A stretch of 64,000 bases of DNA from Frigoribacterium sp. Leaf8 (lineage in GTDB: Bacteria; Actinomycetota; Actinomycetes; Actinomycetales; Microbacteriaceae): assembly GCF_001421165.1 (NCBI RefSeq), contig NZ_LMKB01000005.1, forward strand, positions 607,631 to 671,630. The letters are read 5' to 3'. The position numbers and the translations under genes were made by a program. Position 1 is the first letter of the stretch; the number at the start of each line of letters is the position of its first letter. This document shows, one piece after another, positions 52,401-60,821 of this stretch. The notes below the pieces were generated by a model. It was not told where the DNA came from, made no database searches, and was given only the letters and a program-made list of their open reading frames with translations.

Positions 52401-52487
52401 CCACGCCGCCACGCCGCCACGCCGCCACGCCGCCACGAAGTCAACAATCCGCCACGCGAAAACGTGGCGGGATGTCGACCTCGTGGC
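52401..52487. repeat. Tandem 8-mer run followed by a 25-base-arm inverted repeat
   Basis: CCACGCCG is repeated four times at 52401-52432. A left arm (52432-52456, beginning GCCACGAAGTCAACAATCC) then pairs with 52463-52487 with about four mismatches over 25 bases, around a six-base loop CGAAAA. It occupies the gap between ybaK and the cold-shock gene and could end ybaK transcription. Each half has the word CCACG at both ends, like a transposon-derived REP. Confidence 0.65.
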
Positions 52488-52533
52488 GGGATGGCCGAAT
52501 GCGGCACGGGCGACGCGGGATAGGGTCGGGCGC

Positions 52534-52758
52534 ATGACCGGCAGCCCGGCCCGGGTCGAGGGCACGCTCACCTCGTGGGACGACGACCGCGGCTTCGGGT
52601 TCCTCACCCCGGCCTCGGGACGCGGCCGGGCGTTCGTCCACATCACGGCGTTCAGCCGCGGCACGGCCCGGCCCCGGGTCGGTGACGCCTACTCGTACGA
52701 GGTCGACCGCCACGGCGACCGGGGGCCGGCCGCCGTGCGGGTGTCCTCCGTCGGATAG
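52534..52758 (+). CDS. Cold-shock domain protein, N-terminal part of a broken CSD-DUF1294 gene
   Basis: A 74-residue RNA/DNA-binding OB fold: RVEGTLTSWDDDRGFGFLTPASGRGRAFVHITAF has the RNP1-like GFGFL and the FVH RNP2-like stretch, followed by VGDAYSYEVDRHGDRGPAAVRV. ATG 52534 has no strong binding site. It ends at a TAG (52756-52758). The same reading frame continues with coding-like third positions into a DUF1294 membrane segment. In many bacteria these two domains are one protein, so this is probably the N-terminal half of a gene interrupted by one stop codon. Confidence 0.75.
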   Translation: MTGSPARVEGTLTSWDDDRGFGFLTPASGRGRAFVHITAFSRGTARPRVGDAYSYEVDRHGDRGPAAVRVSSVG

Positions 52759-52839
52759 AGCTGGACGGCGCCCCGGGGACGAGCCCCGCGCCCGACACGG
52801 GCCGGCCGGGTCGCCCTCGTCGTCGGGCTGCTGCTCGTC

Positions 52840-53175
52840 GTGGCCGTCGCGGTCGTGGTGGGTGTCGTCGCCTCCGCCGGGCCGTCCGCCCGGATCGACG
52901 GGGCCCTCCCCTGGCTCGTCGCCACAGCCGTCGCCCTCGGCCTGGTGACGGCGGCGGTCTACGCGGTCGACAAGTCCGCCGCCCGTCGAGGACGACGCCG
53001 CGTGCCCGAACGCGTCCTGCTGCTGCTCGGCCTGCTCGGCGGCTGGCCCGGGGCCCTCGCCGCACAACAACTGCTGCGGCACAAGACGAGCAAGCGGTCG
53101 TTCCAGGTCGCCTTCTGGGGCACGGTCGCCGTGAACGTGGCGGTCGTCACCGCGGCCTCCGCGCTCGTCGGCTAG
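52840..53175 (+). pseudogene. DUF1294 membrane domain, detached C-terminal part of the CSD gene
   Basis: An open segment of 111 codons, in frame with the cold-shock gene and separated from it by one TAG plus 27 sense codons. It has two to three helices (LPWLVATAVALGLVTAAVYAVDKSAA, LGLLGGWPGALAAQQLLRHKTSKRSFQVAFWGTVAVNVAVV). YAVDKSAARRGRRRVPE and GGWPGALAAQQLLRHKT are the DUF1294 signatures. Its first possible start, GTG 52840, falls inside the first helix and has no ribosome binding site, so it is unlikely to be made on its own except by readthrough or reinitiation. The gene ends 10 bases before the convergent ABC gene. Confidence 0.65.
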
Positions 53176-53185
53176 CGCTCGGGCC

Positions 53186-55303
53186 TCAGACCAGCTGCTT
53201 CTCGCGGGCGAAGTGGCACGCGGCCGTGTGGTCGGCCCCGTCGCGTCCGTGCGGCAGCATCGCGGGGACCTCGTCCTCGCAGCGCGACCGCTGCGCCTCG
53301 GGCAGCATCGCGTAGAGCGGGCAGCGGCTGCGGAACCGGCAGCCGGTCTGCTTGACGGTCGGCGTGGGCGGGTCGCCCGGCAGCACGATGTGCTCGCGTG
53401 CCCGTTCCTTGACGGGGTCGGGCACGGGCACGGCCGACAGCAGCGCCTGCGTGTACGGGTGCAGCGGGTGCTCGAACACCTCGTCGACCGGTCCCGTCTC
53501 GACGGTGCGGCCGAGGTACATCACCGTGACGCGGTCGGCCACGTGACGGATGACCGAGAGGTCGTGCGACACGAAGAGGTACGACAGGTCGAGCTTCGCC
53601 TTGAGCTCGGCCAGCAGGTTCAGCACGCCGGCCTGGATCGACACGTCCAGCGCCGACACCGGCTCGTCGAGCACGATGAGCTTCGGGTCGGCGGCGAGCG
53701 CCCGCGCGATCGAGATGCGCTGCCGCTGGCCACCCGAGAACTCGTGGGGGTAGCGCGTCGCGGCGGCGGGCTCGAGCCCGACGAGGCGCATCAGCTCGGG
53801 CACCCGACGCGACACCTCGTCGCGGGGCCGACCGATCGCGAGCAACGGCTCGGCGATGATGTCGCTGACCGGCTGCCTCGGGTCGAGGCTCGCCATCGGG
53901 TCCTGGAAGACCATGGACACGGCACCGCGCAGCCGCTTCACCGTCGACCCGTCGAGCTTTCGGTCGAGGGCCGTGCCGAGCAGCTCGATGGTGCCGGCCT
54001 CGGGCACCCGGAGGTCCATGATCTCGTGCAGCGTCGTGCTCTTGCCCGAGCCGGACTCGCCGACCAGGCCGAGGGTCTCGCCCTCGCGCACGTCGAGGTC
54101 GACCCCGTCGACCGCCCAGACGCTGCCCACGCGTCGCTTGAAGACCGACCCCTTGGTGAGCGGGAACGTCTTGACGAGCCCGTCGACGTGCAGCACCCGG
54201 TCCCGCTCCGCCCGCGGGACGGCAGCGAGGCCCGAGGTCGGCACGGGCGGCAGGTCGTAGACGTCCTCGGGGTCGGTGCCCTCCCCCACCAGCTGGTCGG
54301 CGTGCAGGCAGGCCGCGCGGTGACCCGCCTCGACCGCCGGAGCCTGCTCGAGCGCGGGCTCGTCGACCCGGCACTCGGCCGTCGCCAGGGGGCACCGCGC
54401 CGCGAACGGGCAGCCCGGCGCCAGCGACAACAGCGACGGCGGTGTGCCGGGGATCGGCACGAGCGGCTGGTCCGACCGTTGGTCGAGGCGCGGCAGCGCG
54501 CCGATGAGACCCACGGTGTAGGGCATGCGCGGGTGGGCGAAGAGGTCGTCGGCCGTCGCCGTCTCGACGACGCGGCCGGCGTACATCACGGCGATGCGGT
54601 CGGCGAACCCGGCGATGACGCCGAGGTCGTGGCTGACGAACAGCAGCGCGGCCCCGGTCTCGCGCTGCGCCGTGCGCAGCACCGAGATGACCTGGGCCTG
54701 GATCGTCACGTCGAGGGCCGTGGTCGGCTCGTCGGCGAGGATGACGTCGGGGTCGTTCGCGATCGCCATGGCGATCATCGCGCGCTGCCGCATGCCGCCC
54801 GAGAACTCGTGCGGGAACGAGTCGACGCGTCGCTCCGGCTCGGGGATGCCCACGAGCCCCAGCAGCTCGATCGCCCGCTCACGAGCCTGCTTCTTCGTGC
54901 CGCCGCGGTGGATCAGGACCGTCTCGGCGATCTGCTGACCGACCGTGTACACCGGGGTGAACGCCGAGAGCGGGTCCTGGAAGACCATCGCGATCCGTTT
55001 GCCGCGGATCGCCGACATCGCCTTGTCGCCGCGGCCGAGCAGTTCTTCGCCGTCGAGCGTGATCGACCCCGTCACCTTGGCCGTGGCGGGCAGCAGGCCG
55101 AGCACGGCCAGGCTCGTGACCGACTTGCCCGAGCCCGACTCGCCCACGATGCCGAGCACCTCGCCGCGGCGCAGCGTCAGGTCGACGCCGCGGACGGCGC
55201 GCACGTCGCCGTCCGGGGTCGGAAAGGTCACGGTGAGGTCGTGCACCTCGAGCACCGGAGCCGAGGAGGCGCGGGTGCGGTCGACCGGTTCGGTGAGCGT
55301 CAT
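53186..55303 (-). CDS. Fused OppD-OppF ABC ATPase
   Basis: A 705-residue protein with two complete ABC domains for an oligopeptide-type importer. Domain 1 (residues 18-335): Walker A GESGSGKSVTSLAVLG, signature EFSGGMRQRAMIAMAI, Walker B VILADEPTTALD, then the OppD cysteine cluster GCPFAARCPLATAEC. Domain 2 (residues 368-690): GESGSGKSTTLHEIMDL, EFSGGQRQRISIARAL, LIVLDEPVSALD, and the second cluster GCRFRSRCPLYAMLPEAQRSRC, possible iron-sulfur sites. Such tandem fusions are common in actinobacteria. TRASS at residues 10-14 precedes the first domain and is encoded by a dispersed-motif copy. ATG 55303 overlaps the permease stop. Confidence 0.93.
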   Translation of the reverse strand: MTLTEPVDRTRASSAPVLEVHDLTVTFPTPDGDVRAVRGVDLTLRRGEVLGIVGESGSGKSVTSLAVLGLLPATAKVTGSITLDGEELLGRGDKAMSAIRGKRIAMVFQDPLSAFTPVYTVGQQIAETVLIHRGGTKKQARERAIELLGLVGIPEPERRVDSFPHEFSGGMRQRAMIAMAIANDPDVILADEPTTALDVTIQAQVISVLRTAQRETGAALLFVSHDLGVIAGFADRIAVMYAGRVVETATADDLFAHPRMPYTVGLIGALPRLDQRSDQPLVPIPGTPPSLLSLAPGCPFAARCPLATAECRVDEPALEQAPAVEAGHRAACLHADQLVGEGTDPEDVYDLPPVPTSGLAAVPRAERDRVLHVDGLVKTFPLTKGSVFKRRVGSVWAVDGVDLDVREGETLGLVGESGSGKSTTLHEIMDLRVPEAGTIELLGTALDRKLDGSTVKRLRGAVSMVFQDPMASLDPRQPVSDIIAEPLLAIGRPRDEVSRRVPELMRLVGLEPAAATRYPHEFSGGQRQRISIARALAADPKLIVLDEPVSALDVSIQAGVLNLLAELKAKLDLSYLFVSHDLSVIRHVADRVTVMYLGRTVETGPVDEVFEHPLHPYTQALLSAVPVPDPVKERAREHIVLPGDPPTPTVKQTGCRFRSRCPLYAMLPEAQRSRCEDEVPAMLPHGRDGADHTAACHFAREKQLV

Positions 55304-56397
55304 GCGCGCTCCCCCTTCTCGTCGTTCGTGCGGGTCGGCGCCGGCGAGCCGACGTCGGCCCCGGGGGCGGGGCTCGCGGCCTCGGAGACGCCGCCGGTGC
55401 GCCCGAGCGGCACCGCGCCTCCTCGGCTCTCGGCCGTCCGTCCGCGGGTGGGACGGCGACGACCGGTGCGCCCGGCCGTCGAGGTCGGGTCGAGCGCGTC
55501 CCGCAGCCCGTCACCCAGCAGGTTGCTGGCGAGGGCGAAGACGATCAGCGCACCGGCCGCGAAGAAGAACAGCCACGGCTTGGTGGTCGCCGCGCTCTGG
55601 TTCTGGGCGATCAGCGTGCCGAGCGAGACGTCGGGCGGCTGCACGCCGAAGCCGAAGTACGACAGCCCGGACTCGGTGAGCACCGCGGCCCCGATGGCGA
55701 TGGTGGCGTCGATCACGAGGAACGAGGCCACGTTCGGCAGGATGTGCCGCACGATGATGGTGAAGTGGCCGATGCCCATGTACCGGGCGGCGCGGATGAA
55801 CTCGCGCTCCTTGATGCTGAGGGTGAGCGAGCGCACCACGCGGGCCGTGATCATCCAGCCGAACAGGGCGAGCAGGGCCACCAGGATCAACCAGCCGTAC
55901 TGCTTGAGGCGCGGCGACAGGATCGCGATGATCAGGAACGACGGCAGCACGAGCAGCAGGTCGACGAAGACCATCACGGCCCGGTCGATCCAGCCGCCGA
56001 AGTAGCCGGCCATCGCGCCGAGCATGCCCGCGATCACCGTCGAGAACAGGGCGACCAGCAGGCCGATCAGCAGCGACTTCTGCAGGCCGCGCGCGGTCTG
56101 CGCGAAGACGTCCTGGCCGATGTTGTTCGTGCCGAACCAGTGCGCCCCGGTCGGCGGCGACGACAGGGCCGTGTAGTCGATGTAGTTGTAAGCGTACGGC
56201 GAGACGAGCGGGCCGACGAAGGCGAAGATGAAGAGCAGCACGATCGTCACGAGCCCGACGGTGGCCCCGCGGTTGGCGAACAGGCGACGGAAGGTCAGCG
56301 CGAAGCGGTTCGTCGACGTGGCGGCGACCTCTTCTCGCGACTCGGGCACGACGGCGTCGGACGGCCCCTCGAGCAGGTCGGGTGTGAACCGGGTCAT
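55300..56397 (-). CDS. ABC transporter permease, OppC type, with long C-terminal tail
   Basis: A 365-residue permease with a 30-residue polar start and a first helix (GATVGLVTIVLLFIFAFVGPLVSPY). The hallmark HWFGTNNIGQDVFAQTARGLQKSL follows, then the EAA loop IRAARYMGIGHFTIIVRHILPNVASF and a final helix ending NLLGDGLRDALDPTS, the usual end of OppC. About 62 more residues follow (Arg/Gly/Pro-rich, disordered in appearance), partly encoded by a dispersed-motif copy near SRGGAVPLG. The tail has no counterpart in normal OppC and may be a late addition. Confidence 0.9.
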   Translation of the reverse strand: MTRFTPDLLEGPSDAVVPESREEVAATSTNRFALTFRRLFANRGATVGLVTIVLLFIFAFVGPLVSPYAYNYIDYTALSSPPTGAHWFGTNNIGQDVFAQTARGLQKSLLIGLLVALFSTVIAGMLGAMAGYFGGWIDRAVMVFVDLLLVLPSFLIIAILSPRLKQYGWLILVALLALFGWMITARVVRSLTLSIKEREFIRAARYMGIGHFTIIVRHILPNVASFLVIDATIAIGAAVLTESGLSYFGFGVQPPDVSLGTLIAQNQSAATTKPWLFFFAAGALIVFALASNLLGDGLRDALDPTSTAGRTGRRRPTRGRTAESRGGAVPLGRTGGVSEAASPAPGADVGSPAPTRTNDEKGERA

Positions 56398-56406
56398 GGC
56401 GCGGCC

Positions 56407-57393
56407 CTACTTCTGCGCTCGGACGCGCGGGTCGAGCACCGCGTTGAGCACGTCCGACACGAAGCCGGCGAGCAGCACGACGACGGCGCTGTAGAGGGTG
56501 TAGGTGACGACGACGTTGATGTCGTTGGCCTGGACGGCGTCGATGAACCAGGCGCCGAGGCCGTTCCAGGCGAAGATCTTCTCGGTGAAGGTCGCACCGG
56601 TCAGCACCCCGAGGAACGCGAAGGCGAACAGCGTCGTCATCGGGATGAGCGCGGTGCGCAGCCCGTGCTTGAAGATCGCCGGCCGACGTCGCAGGCCCTT
56701 GGCCCGGGCGGTGCGGATGTAGTCGGCCTGCAGCACGTCGAGCATCGTCGCCCGTTGGTACCGGCTGTAGACGGCGATCAGGCCGACGCCGATCGAGATG
56801 GTGGGCAGCAGCAGGTGGGCGATGCGGTCCCAGGCGATCGTGCCGAGCCCGCCGGTCAGGTTGGGCGTCGCCTCGCCCGTGAAGGTGATCAGCTGGTACC
56901 CCAGGACGTCGTTGAGCTTCGTCGCCCCGATCTTGAGCAGCACCGCCGTGAGGAACACCGGCGTCGAGATCAGGACGAACGACAGCACCGACGACACGCG
57001 GTCCGAGAACGCGTACTGCCGGATGGCGTTCCAGGTGCCGACCACGACGGCCAGCACGATGCCGAGAATCGATCCCACCAGCAGGAGGCGCAGGCTGACG
57101 CCCAGCCTCGGCCCGAACTCCTGCGCCACCGGCTTGTCCTGGATGGTCTGCCCGAGGTCGCCCGTGAGGGCGCCGCCGACCCAGTGCACGTAGCGCTCGC
57201 CGAGAGGGTCCTTGTCGTTGACCCCGATCGAGCTGAGCTTCGCGTCGACGATCTCGGTGGACGGACGCGGGTTGCGGTCGGCGTAGACGGAGCGCGGGTT
57301 GAGGGTCGCCGAGGCGAGGAAGTAGGTGAGCGACGTCGCGATGAAGACCAGGGCGACGTAGTACACCAGCCGGCGGGCGAGGAATCGAGCCAT
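56407..57393 (-). CDS. ABC transporter permease, OppB type
   Basis: A 328-residue six-helix permease starting MARFLARRLVYYVALVFIATSLTYFLAS, with a long external loop containing DPLGERYVHWVGGALTGDLGQT, then the EAA loop ARAKGLRRRPAIFKHGLRTALIPMTT. TGATFTEKIFAWNGLGAWFIDAVQ and the C-terminal LNAVLDPRVRAQK are typical of OppB. It is separated by nine bases from the OppC gene and divergent from the binding-protein gene. Confidence 0.92.
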   Translation of the reverse strand: MARFLARRLVYYVALVFIATSLTYFLASATLNPRSVYADRNPRPSTEIVDAKLSSIGVNDKDPLGERYVHWVGGALTGDLGQTIQDKPVAQEFGPRLGVSLRLLLVGSILGIVLAVVVGTWNAIRQYAFSDRVSSVLSFVLISTPVFLTAVLLKIGATKLNDVLGYQLITFTGEATPNLTGGLGTIAWDRIAHLLLPTISIGVGLIAVYSRYQRATMLDVLQADYIRTARAKGLRRRPAIFKHGLRTALIPMTTLFAFAFLGVLTGATFTEKIFAWNGLGAWFIDAVQANDINVVVTYTLYSAVVVLLAGFVSDVLNAVLDPRVRAQK

Positions 57394-57470
57394 GGCAGAT
57401 CACACTAGACGTACCCCGCGGCCCGACCAGCTGGCCAGGTTTCGAGCGTGTAACAAATTCACATGAAAGT

Positions 57471-57498
57471 TTGCGTGGATTCAAGGCGTCCGTACATT
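57471..57498 (+). promoter_or_regulatory. Candidate promoter of the oligopeptide-binding lipoprotein gene
   Basis: TTGCGT (57471-57476) and TACATT (57493-57498) are 16 bases apart in the AT-richest part of the 219-base divergent gap. The start codon lies 115 bases downstream, leaving room for a leader. Confidence 0.4.
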
Positions 57499-57612
57499 TG
57501 GGCACACGCGGTCAGCTCTCGGGAGGTGTCGCGACGCGTGCCCGCACGAGTCGACGACGATGCAGCATCCCGTCTGATCAGCACTTTTCACCACCCTTCA
57601 GTTCGGAGTGCC

Positions 57613-59286
57613 ATGAAGATCACGAAGAAGCTCGGCCTCGCGGCCGGCCTCGTCAGCATCGCTCTCGTCGTCACGGCGTGCAGCGGTGGCGGCGGCAACG
57701 ACGGCGACGGAGCCGCGAAGAACGGCCAGTTGTCCCCCGACGGCGACATCAACGCCACGGCGGCGGCCGATGTCGAGCAGGGCGGGACGCTGACCTTGCC
57801 GCTCAGCCAGCTGCCCTCGCAGTGGAACTACGGCCAGCTCGACGGCGCCCTGGCCGACGCCTCGCTGATCGAGAGCGCCGTGCTGCCCCAGCCGTTCCGC
57901 ATCGACGAGAAGGGCGTCGCGCAGATCGACGAGAACCTCGTCACGAGCGCCGAGGCCACCAGCGAGGACCCGCTGGTCGTGACCTACGACATCAACCCCG
58001 ACGCGGTGTGGAACGACGGCACCCCGATCACGGTCGCCGACTTCCAGGCCTGGAAGACCGCACTCGACGGTTCGAACCCCGAGTACCTCGTCGGCAGCAC
58101 CCTCGGCCCCGACCGCATGGCCTCCGTCGAGGCGGGCTCGAGCGACAAGCAGGTCGTCGTGACCTACGCCGAGCCGTTCTCGGACTGGAAGAGCATGTTC
58201 GCCCCGCTCTACCCCGCGAGCCTCTACAACGACCCGAACGCCTTCAACACGGCCTACGTCGACACCCTGCCCGTCTCGGGCGGCCCCTACGAGGTCGAGA
58301 AGATCGACACGACCGCCCAGACGGTCACGATCGTGCCCAACGAGACCTGGTGGGGCGACGCCCCGAAGCTGGACTCGGTGGTCTTCCGCGCCCTCGACAG
58401 CGACGCCGACGTCGACGCCTACCTGAACGGTGAGATCGACTTCGTCACGGGCAACTCGTCGGAGCGCTACGACCGCCTGAAGGACGCGAAGGACACCGAC
58501 ATCCGGGCGGCACCGTCGGCTCGCTACACGCACGTCGACTTCAGCACCAAGGGCGTGCTCGCCGACGAGAAGATCCGTCAGGCGATCCAGCACGCGGTCG
58601 ACCGCGAGGCGCTCGGCAAGGTCATCACGGGCACCCTGCCCTACGAGCTGACCACGCTGAACAACCACCTGTTCCTCAGCACCGACGGCGCCTACCAGGA
58701 CAATGCGAAGGAGACCGGGAACTACGACGTCGACGAGGCGAAGAAGATCCTGGCCGACGACGGGTGGGAGCTGAACGGCGACGTGCTCGAGAAGGACGGG
58801 AAGCAGCTCGAGATCGCCGTGACGATCCCGTCCGGCACGCCCATCTCGCAGCAGCTGTCCGAGGTCATGCAGAGCCAGCTCGCCGCGGTCGGCATCAAGC
58901 TGACGATCAACGCCGTCAGCGTCGACTCGTTCTTCGAGGACAACGTCACCCCGGGCAACTACGACATGACGATCTTCGTCTGGGCCGGTACCGGCTACCA
59001 GGCGTCCGGCGTCAGCATCTACAACTCGGACGAGCAGGGCCAGAACTACGGTCGCGTCTCGAGCCCCGAGATCGACGACCTGCTCAGCCAGGCCGTCGCC
59101 GAGGGCGATCCCGAGAAGGCCGCCGACCTGTACAACCAGGCCGACGAGAAGATCTGGGAGATCGGGCACTCGATGCCGATCATCCAGGCGCCGTACATCT
59201 CGTTCCAGAGCCCCAAGCTCGCGAACTTCGGCGCCCGCGCCGGTGCCAGCGACGTGGACTGGACGGTCGTCGGCTTCACGAAGTAG
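57613..59286 (+). CDS. Oligopeptide-type substrate-binding lipoprotein (family 5)
   Basis: A 557-residue extracellular lipoprotein. The signal peptide KITKKLGLAAGLVSIALVVTAC ends at a lipobox VTAC, followed by a Gly-rich linker. The family 5 fold is recognised by NPDAVWNDGTPITVADFQAWKTAL, VSGGPYEVEKID, VPNETWWGDAPKLDSVVFRAL, KIRQAIQHAVDREALGKVI and MTIFVWAGTGYQASGVSIYNSDEQGQNYG. It resembles binding proteins next to fused OppDF genes in actinobacteria; the ligand is probably a peptide but was not identified. ATG 57613 has GGAG six bases upstream. It is divergent from the permease operon. Confidence 0.9.
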   Translation: MKITKKLGLAAGLVSIALVVTACSGGGGNDGDGAAKNGQLSPDGDINATAAADVEQGGTLTLPLSQLPSQWNYGQLDGALADASLIESAVLPQPFRIDEKGVAQIDENLVTSAEATSEDPLVVTYDINPDAVWNDGTPITVADFQAWKTALDGSNPEYLVGSTLGPDRMASVEAGSSDKQVVVTYAEPFSDWKSMFAPLYPASLYNDPNAFNTAYVDTLPVSGGPYEVEKIDTTAQTVTIVPNETWWGDAPKLDSVVFRALDSDADVDAYLNGEIDFVTGNSSERYDRLKDAKDTDIRAAPSARYTHVDFSTKGVLADEKIRQAIQHAVDREALGKVITGTLPYELTTLNNHLFLSTDGAYQDNAKETGNYDVDEAKKILADDGWELNGDVLEKDGKQLEIAVTIPSGTPISQQLSEVMQSQLAAVGIKLTINAVSVDSFFEDNVTPGNYDMTIFVWAGTGYQASGVSIYNSDEQGQNYGRVSSPEIDDLLSQAVAEGDPEKAADLYNQADEKIWEIGHSMPIIQAPYISFQSPKLANFGARAGASDVDWTVVGFTK

Positions 59287-59298
59287 ACGCCTCCCCCG

Positions 59299-59338
59299 GG
59301 CCCGTCCGGCCCCCGCTCAGCGCGGGGCCGGGCGGGCC
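59299..59338 (+). terminator. Terminator of the binding-protein gene
   Basis: GGCCCGTCCGGCCCCCGC pairs with GCGGGGCCGGGCGGGCC around TCAG, followed by TT. It starts 13 bases after the stop codon and overlaps the end of the convergent signal peptidase gene. Confidence 0.7.
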
Positions 59339-59922
59339 TTCCGCGTCCCCGCCCGCCGTCGCTGCGCCTCCACCAGGCCGGCGGCCACCGAGTAGCCCGC
59401 GTAGCCGAGCAGCGCGATCGCCAGCAGCGGCACGATCCACGACCGGGCGTCGCCGTTCACGACCTGGTTGACGAAGCCGAGCCACGGCACCGAGTACCAC
59501 AGCGTGCCGCGGACCTGTTCGGGCAGCACGAGCGCCTCGTCGGGTTCGGAGTTGTTGTCGCCCTGGGTGACGAACGCCGTGCCGCCGTCCGACGACGACA
59601 CGATCTCGGTCACCCGGTGGCTGATCACCTCGGGGCGGCCGCTCTCGATCTGGTAGGTCACGACGTCACCGATCCGGATCTCGTCGGTCGGGGTCGGCTT
59701 CACCACGATCAGCGTGCCCGGGGGCAGCCGCGGCTCCATCGAACTGGTCAACACGGTCAGGGGCGTCGCCCCCGCGACCTTCGGCACGACGACCAACACG
59801 GTCGCGAGGCCGAGCACGAGCACGAACAGCCCCGCACTGAGGCCGAGGCCGAGAGCGTGCACCAGCCCCTTTTCGCGCACAGCGGCGCGGCGGCCGCTCA
59901 CGGCGGCGCGGCGGCCGCTCAC
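59317..59922 (-). CDS. SipW-like signal peptidase I, second locus
   Basis: A 201-residue membrane peptidase: helix LGLGLSAGLFVLVLGLATVLVVVP, catalytic Ser in VLTSSMEPRLPPGTLIVVKP, the His replacing Lys in VISHRVTEIVSS, and GDNNSEPDE as the last box, then a C-terminal helix WIVPLLAIALLGYAGYSVA. The N-terminus consists of tandem 21-base units: VSGRRAA twice, then VREKG. Each begins with GTG, so the true start could be any of three codons (59922, 59901, 59880). It is the last gene of an operon with exported proteins, overlapping by four bases. Confidence 0.87.
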   Translation of the reverse strand: MSGRRAAVSGRRAAVREKGLVHALGLGLSAGLFVLVLGLATVLVVVPKVAGATPLTVLTSSMEPRLPPGTLIVVKPTPTDEIRIGDVVTYQIESGRPEVISHRVTEIVSSSDGGTAFVTQGDNNSEPDEALVLPEQVRGTLWYSVPWLGFVNQVVNGDARSWIVPLLAIALLGYAGYSVAAGLVEAQRRRAGTRKARPAPR

Positions 59923-60821
59923 GGCTGCTCCCCCGAGGGGTCGACCTCGTCCGGGCGACGGCGTCCGACCGCCACGAACGCGCCCGACAGCACCGCGATC
60001 GCCGCGATCAGCAGCGGCAGCCAGCTGCCCCGCAAGGGCTCCGGCACGAAGTCGTCGAGCACGTCCAGGGAGTGGACGGGCAGCTCGGTGTCCGCGCCCG
60101 ACCCGTCGGCGGCCCCGCGCGAGGCGCCGTCGCCGACGGAGGGCGCCGTCTCGTCGGCCGCACCGGCCGAGGAGGCGCGGGTCGCCACCGCCTCGATCGT
60201 CGCGCTCGAGGCACGGTCGCCTCCCGCGCCTCCTGTGCTCGTCTCGGCGGGGTCCGCCGCGCCGGCGGTCCCGGCCGACGCGCAGCCGGCCGGCACGGCC
60301 GACCCGGCCAGCCCTGTGAGCGTGACGAGCACGGCGAAGTCCAGGGTCTGGTCACCGGTGCCCGCGGCGGCGGAGGCGTCGAGGTCGACCGAGACGGTGA
60401 CCGGGGCCTCCTGCCCGGCGGCGAGGCGGACCGGCGCGAGCACGGGGGTGCACCCGTCGCCGGACAGGGTGACGGGCGGCAGGTCGCCGACGTCGAGGTC
60501 GGAGTGCGAGCGGACCGTGACCGCCTCGGCGAACGCGGGCGACGAGGTCGTGACGTCGACGAGGCGGGCGCTGAGCACGGCCGGCGCGCTCGACAGGTTC
60601 TTGACCCAGAAGGTGCCCACCGTGCCGGCCCCGGGGACGAGCCGCAGTCCGTCGCCGAAGAGAGCGGAGTCGAGGCGACCCTGCCAGTGTCGGCCGTCGT
60701 CGCTCACCATGAGGCGAGGCGCGGTCGAGGCCGTGGCGGGAGCCGCGGCCGAGACGACGCCGGGGCCCAGGACGACCGCCGCGACGGCGACGACGACCGC
60801 GACCGCCCGACCGCCGGTCAC
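59919..60821 (-). CDS. Exported, C-terminally membrane-anchored protein of the second SipW locus
   Basis: A 300-residue protein with signal peptide VAVVVAVAAVVLGPGVVSAAAPATA. The beta-rich extracellular domain of about 170 residues contains LFGDGLRLVPGAGTVGTFWVKNLSSAPAVLSARLVDV, two cysteines (DGCTPVLAP, PAGCASAG) and repeated strands. A low-complexity linker (residues 195-255) includes TRASS and GGAGGDRASS, and the C-terminal helix is LPLLIAAIAVLSGAFVAV with a basic-acidic tail. It lacks the SipW-type tryptophan after the signal, so an ordinary peptidase may process it. It might tether the fibre to the membrane. The GTG at 60821 overlaps the upstream stop. Confidence 0.68.
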   Translation of the reverse strand: MTGGRAVAVVVAVAAVVLGPGVVSAAAPATASTAPRLMVSDDGRHWQGRLDSALFGDGLRLVPGAGTVGTFWVKNLSSAPAVLSARLVDVTTSSPAFAEAVTVRSHSDLDVGDLPPVTLSGDGCTPVLAPVRLAAGQEAPVTVSVDLDASAAAGTGDQTLDFAVLVTLTGLAGSAVPAGCASAGTAGAADPAETSTGGAGGDRASSATIEAVATRASSAGAADETAPSVGDGASRGAADGSGADTELPVHSLDVLDDFVPEPLRGSWLPLLIAAIAVLSGAFVAVGRRRPDEVDPSGEQP

